Source of the DNA: Aphrophora alni
Lineage: Eukaryota > Arthropoda > Insecta > Hemiptera > Aphrophoridae
Assembly (NCBI GenBank): GCA_963513935.1
Contig: OY740771.1
Location: forward strand, 10,569,138 to 10,633,137
Length of the DNA: 64,000 nucleotides
Direction of reading: 5' to 3'
The translations under genes were made by a program, and so were the position numbers. Shown here one piece after another: positions 11,281 to 23,126 of this stretch; position 1 is the first letter of the stretch; every line of letters begins with the position of its first letter. The notes under the pieces are model-generated. The model saw nothing but the letters and a program-made list of their open reading frames with translations, was not told where the DNA came from and did not search any database.

Positions 11281-13489
11281 ATGGACAATCTGGTGAAGGG
11301 AGAAAAGGGACCTTTGCAGGGCCAGCCTAAGGTGGGCATTCTTCAATGTCTACCCAGTCCTGATGCTCAAAAAGGTCACTGCTCCTCACTAGAGGAATCT
11401 AACTGCCCAAACGATAGCTCGATGTCGGGTAGCGAAACTGACACCGACCACTATGAGATTGATACAACGGATCCGTCTGCCTCTACCAACGAACGGCCTT
11501 TTAAGGTCGTTCGAACTTCGAAGGAAGAGGAAGAAGGAGTCAATTTCAGACTCAGACAGGTCCAGTAAGGCGACTAAGCGTGCAACGGACTCTGGATAAA
11601 CAGGTAAAATATCTAAAACGTTTTATATGTAAGTATTTTTTTAAATACCTTTCCTTATTACTTTCAAGAAGAATCCTTTTTTCTTATTTATTATAAATTA
11701 TCTACTTCACAAATACTACACTTCTAAGCTATTGTTCATGTAATACATTTGTGTAAGTAGCCTAGGCAAACTTATAATATATGTGATAGGTTATAAGCAT
11801 AAGTTATGCCTTGTAGAACCTGTCTTGGTTGTTCTATTTTAACTGTAGGAGTATTAATATAGTTTATATAGATATGATCTCTTATAAACTCTAATTTACA
11901 CTTATGTAAGGTAAGTATACTGGGAGGCCTATAGCCTATTTGACAGACAAAAATTAGTTATCAATTAACCAGGAAACTAGGTAGGCTTTGAAATTTTTTT
12001 TACAATTAGTTTTGTGCTGTTTCTGTGTATATCTCCAGTAAATATTATTTATTTAACTGAAAAAGTACTCTTTTAAATATTTAAAGGTAAGATAAGGTTG
12101 TTTTGGGGGTTGTTTTATGGTATATGTATTTTAGGATTTATCATAACTCAAAATTCATCATGGTTGTTAATCTTCACAAGCATCCTTTCCAGTTTTATTT
12201 AAATTAAACTTATATAAGTATTGCAGATTATCAGTAATTCCTACACTTGAAGCTTTTATTTTTAAATAGGTATTTATAAACTTTGATATTTTGTAAAAAC
12301 TCATTAAATAGAGCAATCAGCTTCAAGCTAATTTCACTTCCTTTGTAATTTAATTATGAATAAATTTGTTCATAACTAAGTTTTGTAAGAGTTATAAAAT
12401 ATAGGTATTTTTATAAAACTGAAATAAGGTAATCTACCATTTTGTAACTTAAATGATTGATCTACCAAATTACGTTCAACTCTAAATAGAGATTTATTTT
12501 AAAATGTCCTAAGAACAGATTTTAATAATAAAATCCCCCCTACCCGACGAAAAGTGTTTTTTGTCTTATTTTTCTCAACTATAAGTAATTGTAACTACAA
12601 GTTTACCGGATAAAAATGTTGTGTTATCATAGAAAACGTACAGTAGGCTACGTAGTAAACATGAGTTACTTCAATAGGCTTTATGATAAGAATCAAGGTT
12701 GTGAATTGTGTATCTATCACCACACCTCTAGAACTTATTACCTCTAGGCTATGTTTGAAAAACTTGTTGAGACTCTAGTGGTCACACAATTTTTGCCTAA
12801 TTTTGTTCAAATTTGTCTTGAAGAAATTTATTAACCAGCAATATTCTACAATTTCATAACGGCTACTGTGTAAACTATAACTGAGAATTAGCTAAATATT
12901 AATTAAACTCAAAATTTAAAGACAAAGTTGCCATTAGACTTAAACTAGGCCTATAAATTGTGATTTTCTTGAAATTGTTTCTAATGATTTTGACAAAACT
13001 TTGATTAAATATAGTCCTTTAGAATCTAATCAAAGCGTATTAATTGCCATCACCATAATTTTTGCTTTAAAAATGTTAGCCTTATGTGTATTTTTTTCAA
13101 ATACCTTTTTGGTGTCATGATTCTGCACTTAATAATATCACAATAAAAAAATAACAATGTTACAGTTAAAATTGAAATTTCAATTTTGTTATCGCAGATT
13201 TCAAACCTAAGTAGTAATATATCACATTCTTGTTGTTAAATGCTAAATGGCAATAAAAATGTATAAACGTCATGTTTGGCTGAGTATTTTACACAGGTAT
13301 CACATTTTTGTATGAAGAAATTGAATGTTTTTAAATCAGAAAGTATTAAGTGTAATATTAAATTCTAATGTGTTATAGTTTATGGATTGAACTTCAGTCT
13401 GAAAGTGCGAAACATAGAAAAACATCTGTTATAGTTACTCAAGACTACAGTGAGATCATCTTGGTCGATGAGAAACCAACTGAAAAAAG
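11281..13489 (+). CDS. Tentative two-exon gene model, unknown product
   Basis: The first candidate exon runs from ATG at 11281 to a GTAAGG donor after 11564, encoding a hydrophilic Ser/Asp/Glu-rich stretch (SMSGSETDTDHYEIDTTDPS). The second, 13379-13489, lies between ttatag and gtagga and encodes LWIELQSESAKHRKTSVIVT and about 17 more residues. The phases fit: two bases at the end of the first exon and one at the start of the second make a codon. I do not recognise the protein and found no convincing third exon. The first part could instead be the 5' region of a retrotransposon ORF1, because another frame there reads RRKRKKESISDSDRSSKATK. Treat it as a hypothesis. Confidence 0.25.
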
Positions 13490-14002
13490 GTAGGAACTAC
13501 AATTTGTTCATACATTAAAATTTTTTTTAAAATATTGCTAATAAATATCTTAGTTTTTCCTTCAAAAAATCCAGTTGTCATAATGTTTCATTGCTGATTA
13601 ATATGTTTCAAAATCATACATCTTTTGATGTTAGTTTCTTACATCAAACATTAGTTTAAAAAGAACAAATTTCATCAAAACTTTGAACAAATTAATAAAA
13701 ACATGAAAATATAATCCAAAACACATTAAGAGTTTGACGGTAAGGCCCAACATTAAATCATACAGTTATCTTCTGATAGTGAAGCAAGATTGATGGTAGA
13801 TGATCCTCTCCCCTAATGCCAAGGACAAGTTTCAATTTAAATTTCCTGTAGCTAAATAAAAAAAAAATATTAGAAACAAATAACAGTTAGTTATCATTGA
13901 ATATATGTAAATATATAAAAAATGAGGGAGGTGTTTAAAAATAATATTGATCTGAATTAAATCTTAAATTGGCACTGTTTAATATTAAATATTTATTTAA
14001 AG
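13490..14002. other. AT-rich, no feature recognised
   Basis: This is plain AT-rich sequence after the candidate donor at 13490. Nothing is supported. Confidence 0.5.
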
Positions 14003-14815
14003 AAAAATTGCTCAGCTTATGGGCGCCAGGTAGGCTTACCAATTTTGAAAAGTTAAAAGTTACTTTGAATTGAAATAATCCCAGGGTCGTGATTTCTTTT
14101 GAAAGTATACTAACAGTGGTGGTTTGATAAATAAGAATCCTTATTTTTTCTGCTGAAACTGAACATGGTTATTTATTATGGTTATGCATATACATATATA
14201 TTCATGGTACATTCTTTAATGTTATATTATCTGAAATTTAAAATTATCCTGTCTTGAAGAGACCAAAATTCTTTTTAATGACTCTACTTTAATCAGTTGC
14301 AACTTTTAATAATGATATTAGTTATGAGCTTCTTTACTCTCATGTATCAAAATTTATATTATTTTTTATTTAGAAGTTAAATTAAATCTTTCAAAATTAC
14401 TGCTTACAATACAACTACTTATTCATTTAAACAAATTTTAACATATTTTTTATCAATGGTTCTTTTATATACAGAAATTTATATAAAATTGTCTATCATT
14501 TGTTGTTACCGCATGTGGTCATTTCCATGGTGAATGTCCTTTGTGGTAAGCTGTCTTCGTTCCTGTAATGCAATTTCCTTGTAGACGCAATCAGCCCGCC
14601 GACGATCTCAAATTGTCTTTTCAAATTCACAGTACTACTCAAAGTGTTCATCACTCTCCCGTACACTCCACAGTCAATTCATTTTAAACTGTCCCTTCTA
14701 TTTACTTTATACCTTACATTATTTTGAAACTGTTTAAATAAAACATTTACACTACTTTGTCTGTAAATCTCCTCAAACAAAAAATACGTCTTATGACGTC
14801 TGATGCCACCTTACA
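14003..14815 (-). repeat. Dispersed repeat family, copy A (minus strand)
   Basis: On the minus strand the end of this copy (14166 down to 14003) aligns with 48163-48333 and 55384-55546. Shared landmarks in order are GTTCAGTTTCAG, a run like AATAAGGATTCTTATTTA, GTTAGTATACTT, CACGACCCTGGGA, TTTTCAAAATTG, CTGGCGCCC and GCTGAGCAATTTTTC. Further upstream on the same strand (near 14797-14812) is GGCATCAGACGTCATAAGAC, like the GTCTGAC/GTCAGA motif repeated in copy B. The family is unnamed; a non-autonomous retroelement is possible. Only the roughly 160-bp conserved block is firmly aligned. Confidence 0.65.
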
Positions 14816-15856
14816 ACTCTTAAAACATTTAGCCTACACTACATTCTACTAAAATTTCTTTAAACAAAGAGTACATCTAGCTAGGTCAGAGACCTCTTTT
14901 CAACTGAATCTCCGTATGCTTGCATTTTCAGATGCCACAAAATAAGCGTCCTTTCCAATGTACAAAGTCAGCTAAAAAAAACTGTTCACATACTTTGCAC
15001 ACGGACACCACTCAAGTCATTTACACGGCAACCTGTTCTGTCTGTTATCACAACACAATATATCACTTAAATATTTATTACAACTTACAACTAACATTTT
15101 ATACTTCAAATTAATATTTTGGAAATCTATATTAAATTTTTATTACCCTTGTTTTAATATTTATTTTCAGTCATTCATTTGACTCACATAGTCTTCCCTA
15201 TGGACCAATTATAAATCTCTCTGTTTATTTTCATATTTCAAATCCTAATACAACCATTTCATTGGTATCCAAGTTAAAGTTAAAATTTTAGGGATTACAT
15301 ATACTATTAACACTTTCATGTCATTCTCAAAGTCTGTATAGTTGTGGTCTTATTTGATCGAATGAGCAGTTAATCACTTAAAACACTTCAAAATTATCAT
15401 TGGTACTTTTACATGTTCTCTACACTTTATAAACAGCCAGTCCTATATAATACTCGAGGCTTTTATTCACTAATTTGTAAAATATCTATTTTAGAGTGAA
15501 ACATTCCTGTTATTCAATTGTGAAGTAATAAATGCTGGTGTCTACTTAGCATAGAAATTTCCCGATTTGGGAATTAAGCAATAATCCGTCAATATCATGA
15601 ATTAAGCAATATTTTTTCTATAGCTTCAATATTTTCACAAAATGTACAATTTTGCCAATTCAGTGTAACAAGTAAATTTATTTTTAGCCTATTTAAATTT
15701 AATGTATTGGTTAAGCTTTATTGTGAAAGTCTTACAATAGCTTACAATGTACAGCTTTAAAATTTGATCTTTGCGATGAAATTAAGAAAGCTACAGTATC
15801 TATCTAAAAAATATATATATAACTTCCGTTTAAAAAAAATCTGTTATACACCCCCT
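14816..15856. other. AT-rich stretch, no supported gene
   Basis: An open frame at 14920-15114 follows a ttttcag acceptor-like string, but its composition and lack of motifs give no reason to call it coding. Nothing else is recognised. Confidence 0.45.
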
Positions 15857-16281
15857 TCAAACTAAAACATTTGACTTTTTCTCTAGATAATTTCCAACCA
15901 AATTGAGACATGTTTCATATCGTTTATCAGGATTTGGTATTCCGTCATCCTGATGGCCATAAAACTATGCCTTTTGTGATTTAGCCACACCTTTACACCG
16001 AACTACAATTATCCTTGGTCGTCATCAAAGTGCTGCAGTGGAAGTCTTGTTTATGACATGGTGGTAATTACTAGGTAACAAATCCAGAGTGATTAGGTAC
16101 AGAAAGTGATTAAATATTTCCCAATTGAATTTTATGCAGCAGTGTTGTAATACTCATGGCAGTGGGTGTCGATGTGTAAGAAAACCACCCCAGAAGTTAA
16201 CATGGTCTTCCTTAACTTCTTTAATGTCTCTGAATTGATGGTGACATCACGATCCATGACAAAGACAGTTGCCATGTTTTA
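15857..16281 (-). mobile_element. Degenerate mariner transposase relic (C-terminal half)
   Basis: On the minus strand, pieces in different frames follow the mariner order. First comes KTMATVFVMDRDVTINSETL and then KKLRKTMLTSGVVFLH (catalytic block, the expected HDNA changed to HIDT), then a disrupted middle. The end reads GIPNPDKRYETCLNLVGNYL, matching the GIxxLxxRYxKCLNxxGDYVEK terminus, with a stop at 15857-15859. Several frameshifts and stops make it dead. The inverted ends were not identified. Confidence 0.7.
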
Positions 16282-16984
16282 CTGAGAGTTTTTTTACACT
16301 TAACAGGTATTTTGTGCCCCACTTTATCGATTGATTTGTTGTCTACTATACGTTTATATTATATAACTCCCAAGCAGTATGAACTGTTTTGTTTAAATCC
16401 AAATAACGCCCTTGATACTGATATGTGTTTAGGACTGCCAAGGACCTTAACAGTATGAGTTTAGAAATCGGCCACTTATATGTGGTTGGCAAACAAGTGG
16501 ATGTTGGGTTAATCGCAAACACAGTCCAATAACTAAAGCAGTCATACTTAGTCAATAGTTTCTCTCTCTTCTTGTATAAACACAATGTCTTTCTGTGTGT
16601 CTGTAAGCTTACAACACAAGAACTGCTGATCCGGTTTTCATGAAATTTTCTTTCCTGTGTAATTATGATATCGGGTTAGGTTTTAGGCTATGTTTGATTC
16701 AAATTGATTTAAGTTGTTCTCAAGTTAATAACACTATTTGTCAATGGTCAAACCAGAATTTTACATATTTTCTTAAAATTTTTAGTAACAACATATATTT
16801 TTTAGTGAGAGAGATAGTATATGATTTGAATTCTAATTGGAACTGAAAACGTTTAAAAATGAATTAAGTAGTTCTTGAGTTGTAATAACTTTTGCTGCTG
16901 AAAAGTAAGAAATGCAGATTGTTCAACATATTAACACATATTCTTAAAATTTTCAGATAAAACATATTTATTGTCATTTATGAA

Positions 16985-17046
16985 ATTGGTATGTATATAA
17001 TGTAAGAGTGCTAATTGGTATGTATATAATGTAAGTGCTAATTGGA
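16985..17046. repeat. Short tandem duplication
   Basis: The unit TTGGTATGTATATAATGTAA followed by (ag)gtgctaa occurs twice in direct succession, differing by a 2-bp indel. The surrounding 16.5-17.1 kb is AT-rich with a phrase (gatccggttttcatgaaatt) often seen in insect repeats, but no family is named. Confidence 0.6.
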
Positions 17047-17442
17047 AATGAGAACTTTTTCAAATTGGTGCGCAGTAGTTGTAACAAATATTTGCAACCA
17101 ATAAAGTGAAAATCTATAATCTAAAGTTTATTTATGACATTTCAGAAGCAACATCCATTTGATCAATAAGAAAGTTGATACTTATTATAACGGTTTTGTT
17201 TTGTATTGTTACCATATTTAATTCCAATTTTTTGTTTAACAAAAACAAAGTGAAAGTTTATATTTGTAGCAGCGAGAGTAGAATTTACGGTACTGCACCG
17301 CTCATCATGACCCCTCTGTATACCAAACTCTTCCTCTCTCATTCATTTCATGTTACATTTATTAATAAAAAGCAGCATCAGTTTATTAGCTATCAATTTG
17401 AGAACTGCGGCCCGGATATTTAAGCAGTTTTTTTCCCCCTTA

Positions 17443-18130
17443 AGCCCGGGTCACACGAGGCTGTTTACTAGCCGCTAGTAACTATCCGCTAGCAAGCAGC
17501 GCCCAAACAGCGCAGTGTGACCATAAAACCAGCCGCTGGTTCAGCCAGCTGGCGAGTATTTTACTAGCGGCTGGTGAAGCTTGCCCTGTTCAACTTTTAC
17601 CAGCAGCCAGCGCGTCACATGACCACTCGCAACGGGTGGCGCCAGCCGTCAGCTCCGTCTGACCACTCAGTAGCGCGCCAGCGGCAAGTAAATTCACCAC
17701 GGGGTTGAGTATTCACTGTTCGTAGTCCATTTTATTCTAATGGTTATCTTTATTATAGCTCGCTATGGCTGACTTTAAATGGTCCAGCAAAGAAGTGATT
17801 ACATTTTTAGACATTTTTCACAATTATTATCCTAGTTTGTGGGACGTGTCATGCCCTGAATATTTAGACAAAAACAAAAAAGATGAGTCTGAAAAAGTTA
17901 CTACTGGATTTAAATGGGGCTGGATTAAGTGATTTTTATTCGGACCCACAGACGACATGGTGCAAATTAGCAAACTGGACTAGATCAGCGCAGTCTGACC
18001 ACAAACCAGCCGCTGCTTGCTAGTGCTACTTAACAGCGCAGTCTGACTACAAACCAGCCGCTGCTTGCTAGTGCTACTTAACAGCCGCTAATAAGTAGCG
18101 GCTAGTAGACAGCCTCGTGTGACCCGGGCT
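17443..18130. mobile_element. Non-autonomous PIF/Harbinger-type element (688 bp) with TTA target duplication
   Basis: The ends are near-perfect inverted repeats: AGCCCGGGTCACACGAGG at the left and its complement at the right, continuing through GCTGT and the ACTAGCCGCTA / TAGCGGCTAGT subterminal block. The trinucleotide TTA flanks both sides (17440-17442 and 18131-18133). A TWA duplication is diagnostic of PIF/Harbinger. Inside is an ORF with a MADF-domain start, as expected for the DNA-binding protein of this superfamily, and no DDE transposase. Near the right end a roughly 48-bp unit (gcgcagtctgac...cttaaca) is duplicated in tandem. The AGCCGCT/AGCGGCT motif recurs throughout on both strands. 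The element is GC-rich against an AT-rich background. Confidence 0.85.
17765..17932 (+). pseudogene. Truncated MADF/Myb-like ORF of a Harbinger element
   Basis: ATG at 17765 opens a 55-residue frame, MADFKWSSKEVITFLDIFHN..., ending in TGA at 17930-17932. The spacing of W6, the FLDIF helix and the YYPSLWD block (P-x-LWD) matches the first two helices of MADF domains. In PIF/Harbinger elements such a protein recruits the transposase to the ends and the nucleus. Here only the start of the domain remains. Confidence 0.65.
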
Positions 18131-18133
18131 TTA

Positions 18134-19464
18134 TGAAGGTACATTATCTGGGCTGGTTTTAGTCTTTGATTTATTAATAATATTTCGAACAATTACATTT
18201 ATCAATTTCATAGTTGGTACATAATTAAAACATTATTTAAATATGAAAGAATGATTAAAAATGTTTCAGAGGTTTTACAATTATAAGTGGTTTTAGTTTG
18301 AACATCATCGTGAGACGAGACTTAGGAGTGATTAATATTAATATCGCAATTGACATAGATCTTCCAATTGCCTACCTTAAAAAAAAAGAAGAAAACCATG
18401 TTGTGACTGATAGATATTCCACCATGTACCATTCACAATTTTGAGATTTTTGTATCAAAATATATTTGATTGGAAAAAATGAAATAGTTGCAAGTAACGT
18501 GATTAATCAATAAGTGTAATAAAGTTATAAAAGATTTTATTACATGGATTATTTGCGTTCAGAAAACTATAATTCAGAAGTTAAGTGTAGACGGACGGAC
18601 GAGATTTCAAAGTTGTTGAACTTACAGAATTATGTATTGTGTGATTTAAAAAACAATTAGAAAACTTATAAGAGATATTAGTTTAAGATTTCATAATTGT
18701 AATAAAATTAAGTAATTTGCAATGTCTAATGAAATTAAGAAGAAAAATGTTTTGTAAAATGATTGGAAATAGTTTTGTCTGAAATCAGAGTGCGCGGTAT
18801 TAACCAATAAGAAAATCGATAGAAGGAAAGTGTGTAGTGGGGAGATGTATGAATCTTAGATATAAAAAAATACGGACTACTAGCGACACTAGCGAATGGG
18901 TCTCCCAGAATAGTGGTTCTGTTTTAAGAACGCTCGAACTCCATCATAAGCTGATCACTTGATCTTCCAGAGCTAAGATCGATGCCCATTGTATAAGTCA
19001 GTACTGAAGACAGTTTTTTAACTTTTAATTTTAAAATAGAATCAATGAAAATTACGCCTTGGTATGAACATGATATATTTTTAACATGAACAATTAACTA
19101 TTGCACTTTTTACTTTAGAACCTAAGACAAACAGCTTTATAAATAAAATAAACAAAAAATCATGTAAAATATAATAAAAGGACTTTTGTAAGGAGAACAT
19201 AAAAGGATAAAAATAACTTAAATAAAGAAAACTATTGTTCTAAAGAAGTTGAGTAGAAATGAACTTTCAGTTGCAACATCATAAGTAGTGCGAGACATTT
19301 TTTATCAGTGATTTAAATAAAAGAAAGAACTTTATGAACTCTTATTTGAAATTTGAACTTTTATCTTTATGTATATTTTTAATATAAAAATATGTTAGTC
19401 ATTTACAGTAATTTAGTTTTATAATTAATTGGTTTATTTATAAATGTATCTATTTTAGAAGTTT
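18134..19464. other. AT-rich stretch, possible body of repeat copy D
   Basis: A GC-richer segment at 18780-18990 has a CCAAT box (18802 region), then TAGATATAAAA (18860 region). It may be the promoter-like part of the repeat whose conserved block follows at 19465. No ORF is recognised. Confidence 0.3.
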
Positions 19465-19600
19465 TTCATGATCATTTATCATATAATATGAGTACATTTC
19501 ACCGAAATTCATGACCCTGGGAAAGAGTAAAATAAATAAGTGTTTATGCTTTTCTCACAAGCTGGCACCTGACAATTTTAAGTAAATAATTCCCAGTTTA
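19465..19600 (+). repeat. Dispersed repeat family, divergent copy D
   Basis: The landmarks GAGTACATTT, CATGACCCTGGGA and AGCTGGCACCTGA occur in the same order and similar spacing as in copies A, B and C (GTACACTT, CACGACCCTGAGA, CTGGCGCCC). The match is weaker than among the other three. Confidence 0.4.
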
Positions 19601-21439
19601 AAATTTACATTTAAAACAAATAAACTCAACCCTTCAGGTTTAATTGTGGACTTTTTGGAATTTAAAATTATTAGAATCACTTGTGTTCATGCTGTTTTTT
19701 TAGGAATATTTTTATTTTTCTTCTTTATTGTTGTTTATAGGGTATCTATTTATATGTGTATTAGTTTGGAGAGGTAGAGGGCATATGCCTTAGTAATAAA
19801 TGATATGCTTATAGAATCATAAATGTGGTGAATTGTCATTACATACTACAAAATAGATGAATCCCTGAGTACATCTATTGGTTTTATAAATAGCTATTGG
19901 GTGAGAGGAAAGGTAACATTGTATCGGAACTAACATCTAAGTTGAGGGAAGTGTCTAAAGCTATTTATTTTGGTTCCTTTTAATTTGAAACAGTTTTAGT
20001 TTGGCAAGTCACAAATTGCCAGACAAAAATACCTATAGAAACTAAATCAACAAATATCAAATCAATGAGTATATTGTAAAGAGACATTCAGCTTCTCTAA
20101 CGAGTCATTGAATGATTGTGAGAGATCAAAGACTAAGGAAGTGTTTTTACTATCAAACTCTTTGCTATTTTTAAACACTTTAAGACCATTTCATCCGATT
20201 CCAGCACCACATCTAATAAGACTGAACTTTATTGGGTTTCAGTACTATTTGATAATTTATAAAATAATGGATGTTTGAAACAAGGTTTTAGAACTTGCAA
20301 CTCCTGCTTCAACTGTGAGCAGTTGGTGATCTGGTTTGGTTTTATTTAAGAGAAACTCTAATTTTATTTGTACTAATCTGTTCCTACAATGGCTTTAATA
20401 TTCTTCTTCTGTTTGGGTGATATAATCCTAGTAAATATTGTTACCCACTAGTCATCCCCTAGAAGATTCCCTAGCCACACAAATTTTAGTATCTTCCTGC
20501 AAACTTTCCTTGAGGGATTGTAAATTCACTTGTCAGCCAAAGGTCTCAATCTTTTCCTGTTTAAGATATCCAGATTCGAAGAGCAGGTGCAATCTTTTCT
20601 CTTGAAGACCACAATTCTTGCCCAATAAATATATCCATTCTATGGATTATTAAGAATTAGATATGAGGATTAGGTTAGATAGTTAAGTTTTATTTGAAGT
20701 CCCATATATATATAGCTCTAGAGTCTCATAACGATTTTTGATTACGAGTCAGCTTTCAGAATCTCTGCACAACGCACCTAAAGTTTTCACTTCAAAAATA
20801 TTTAATAAACTTAATGTAGTTTTCCTGGCCTTAACTTGGGTGTATCAATTTTGTTACCATTTTAAAATGGACGGTTTTTTCACCGTTAATAAATTCATCT
20901 ATATAATTAAGTGTTATAAAAATAAGTTTTTTGTAACAGCAATGTGTGTGTGTGTGTGTGTGTGTTTATAAGATAGGGACAGGAATAGAAAAGTTTGTAC
21001 ATTCATTTTTGTTTAAACTATTTTTAATATTGTTGCAGTGGCAGGACACGACTCCATCCCATCCACCAGAGTAAATTGGCTCCAAGAAAAAAGTGAAAAT
21101 ATGTTAAACAAAAAGAAATTTATTCCTTTTTACAAACTCTTGAAAACATATTTTGTACAAAATAAAGTGTATAAATTGTAGCTGTAAATAAATATCTTTT
21201 AACAGCTTGGAGTGGTTCATTAAAAAATAAAATAAATAAATAAAAAATAAAATAAATAAAAAAATTTATAGCTAGTTTTTATAATTCTCACAACAAAAAA
21301 ATTACCTGAATAATGTAAAAAATATTACAAATTATTTCTTCTTTCTTTTTATTCTGTAAAAACATGACAAATTTTGACAAGAAAGAAGATTTTAACTGTG
21401 TAAGTTATTAGATTTATTTGTTTCAAGTAGGAATGTACT
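19601..21439. other. AT-rich stretch, no gene recognised
   Basis: A GC-richer part at 20440-20620 can be read for about 33 codons on the minus strand (GKNCGLQEKRLHLLFESGYL) but has no known motif or splice framework. It contains the TG microsatellite listed separately. Confidence 0.45.
20943..20965. repeat. (TG)n microsatellite
   Basis: About eleven uninterrupted TG units. Confidence 0.95.
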
Positions 21440-21444
21440 TTTTT

Positions 21445-22620
21445 CATGTCATCAAAAAGGTTTAACTTAAAAAAGTTATAGCTTAGTTTGTTTTTGCAAA
21501 AATGCAACACTTCTTTGAAATGAAAAAATTCTTTTTTTTAAATTTTCATATGATAGGTAGAAAATTGTTGTTTACTTTTTTCTCATAGAGTGCAGCACTT
21601 CCTTGACATCAAAAATATTTTACATAAGAAATTTATCATTTAGCTTAGCTTATTTTCCACAAGAGTGCAGCACCTCCTTGACGTTAAAAATTATTTTATC
21701 TGAGAAAGTTACAGCTTGGTTGATTTCCCTTAAGAATGCAGCACTTCCTTGTCATGAAAATTGGATAATTGATAATTTGATGTCTGATTAAATTTGTGCT
21801 GTTTCACTGAGGAAATTTAGCAACCCCTATACTTAATCGACCGTTAAGTTTTCTCAGCGAGACCAGAAAAAATTTCCTGTTACACTGAGAAAAATTTAAC
21901 GGTCGATTAATTATTGTGCTGTTTCACTGAGAAAAAATAGCAACCTAAATTATACTTAATCGACCGTTAAGTTTTCTCAGTGAGACCAGAAAATTTTCCT
22001 GTTACACTGAGAAAAATTTAACGGTCGATTAATTATTGTGCTGTTTCACTGAGAAAAAATAGCAACCCCTATTATACTTAATCGACCGTTAAGTTTTCTC
22101 AGTGAGACCAGAAAATTTTTCTGTTACACTGAGAAAAATTTAACGGTCGATTAATTATTGTGCTGTTTCACTGAGGAAATTTAGCAACCCCTATTATACT
22201 TAATCGACCGTTAAGTTTTCTCAGCGAGACCAGAAAAAATTTCCTGTTACACTGAGAAAAATTTAACGGTCGATTAATTATTTACATGATCGTTAAATAT
22301 CCTCAGTGAAACAGCACAAATTTAATCAATGGATAATATTTTGAGTGGGGCAGGACAAATTTAACTACAATCCAGTTTTCATGTCAAGGAAGTGCTGCAC
22401 TCTTAAGGAAAATCAACTAAGCTGTAACTTTCTCAGATGAAATAATTTTACATGACAATGATGTATTGAACTTTTTCAAAAAAGTAAGCTATAACTAACT
22501 TTTTTATATAAAATCATTTAAGGTTAAGGTTCAAGATAAGAATTTGCTCCACTGTTTGAAACAAACTAAATAACAACTCTCTTAATTAAAATCAATTGTT
22601 ATATCATGGAAGTGCTACCA
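21445..22620. repeat. Large foldback repeat: tandem-repeat arms around a hairpin satellite core
   Basis: The left arm carries tandem units of about 71-88 bp marked by GCA(G/A)CAC(T/C)TC(C/T)TTG at 21504, 21592, 21667 and 21738, each followed by an AAAGTTA-AGCTT-GTT block. The right arm (about 22365-22480) is the inverse of the last left unit: CATGTCAAGGAAGTGCTGCA, then TCAACTAAGCTGTAACTTTC at high identity. The two arms bracket the 120-122 bp satellite array. GTGCTGTTTCACTGAG (left, 21796 onward) is also inverted at the right as CTCAGTGAAACAGCAC (about 22303-22318). The whole block is thus one long palindrome. No transposase or clear target duplication was seen. It could be a foldback-type transposon or an amplified satellite. 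Confidence 0.75.
21794..22283. repeat. Four-unit tandem array of about 121 bp, each unit a hairpin
   Basis: Units start at 21794, 21914, 22036 and 22158 (periods 120, 122, 122) with TTGTGCTGTTTCACTGAG. Within each unit AATCGACCGTTAAGTTTTCT is matched downstream by its near-complement AGAAAAATTTAACGGTCGAT, so each unit can fold into a stem of about 25 bp. Units differ by only a few substitutions and small indels, which implies recent amplification or conversion. Confidence 0.9.
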
Positions 22621-22839
22621 TTTACTAAAACAAAAGATGCGTTAACATTCAGTGAACTTTACAAATGCACCAAAGTAATGAAATGAAGAGAATTATATTG
22701 ATTTTTTTTATTGAAACATTTTCTTGAATAATATAAATTTCTTAACACATGATATTTTTCTTACAATCACATAGATACACGCTAACTATAACAACTTAAA
22801 ACAACAGTACACAATTCGAACTTTTATTGTGTTTCTTCA

Positions 22840-22933
22840 TTAGTCACTACATACTCTGCTGTAGAATAAAGTTTTTCTTGGTTGGTACATTGTAATTTCA
22901 CATGGTTCAAACTCTCGTCCTATCAGTGCTGTT
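22840..22933 (-). CDS. Possible terminal coding exon of an unknown gene
   Basis: On the minus strand a tgttttag acceptor is followed by an exon whose only open frame begins after one base. It encodes 30 residues (TALIGREFEPCEITMYQPRK...) and ends in TAA at 22840-22842. An AATAAA hexamer lies at 22823-22828. Composition looks coding, but I do not recognise the protein. A coding-like stretch about 0.5 kb upstream (23385-23545) might belong to it, though it contains stops. A lone exon this short could be chance. Confidence 0.3.
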
Positions 22934-23126
22934 CTAAAACAAAAACATTTTTATTAATTAATACTAAAATAATGGCTGATAATAAATTTTAAAATGTTTT
23001 TATTATTGGGTCTTGATAAAATGACAGTTTAATTTGGAGAAAAATGAGGAGGAGGTATCTAATTTCAACAATGTCCCTTATAACATATTTTGAATAGTTT
23101 TCAAATTATTGTATATTATATAATAT

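Noticed and set aside
14920..15114. Possible third exon of the 11.3-13.5 kb gene model after a ttttcag acceptor
   Set aside because: It is open for about 50 codons in the required phase, but the composition is not coding-like and it adjoins repeat copy A.
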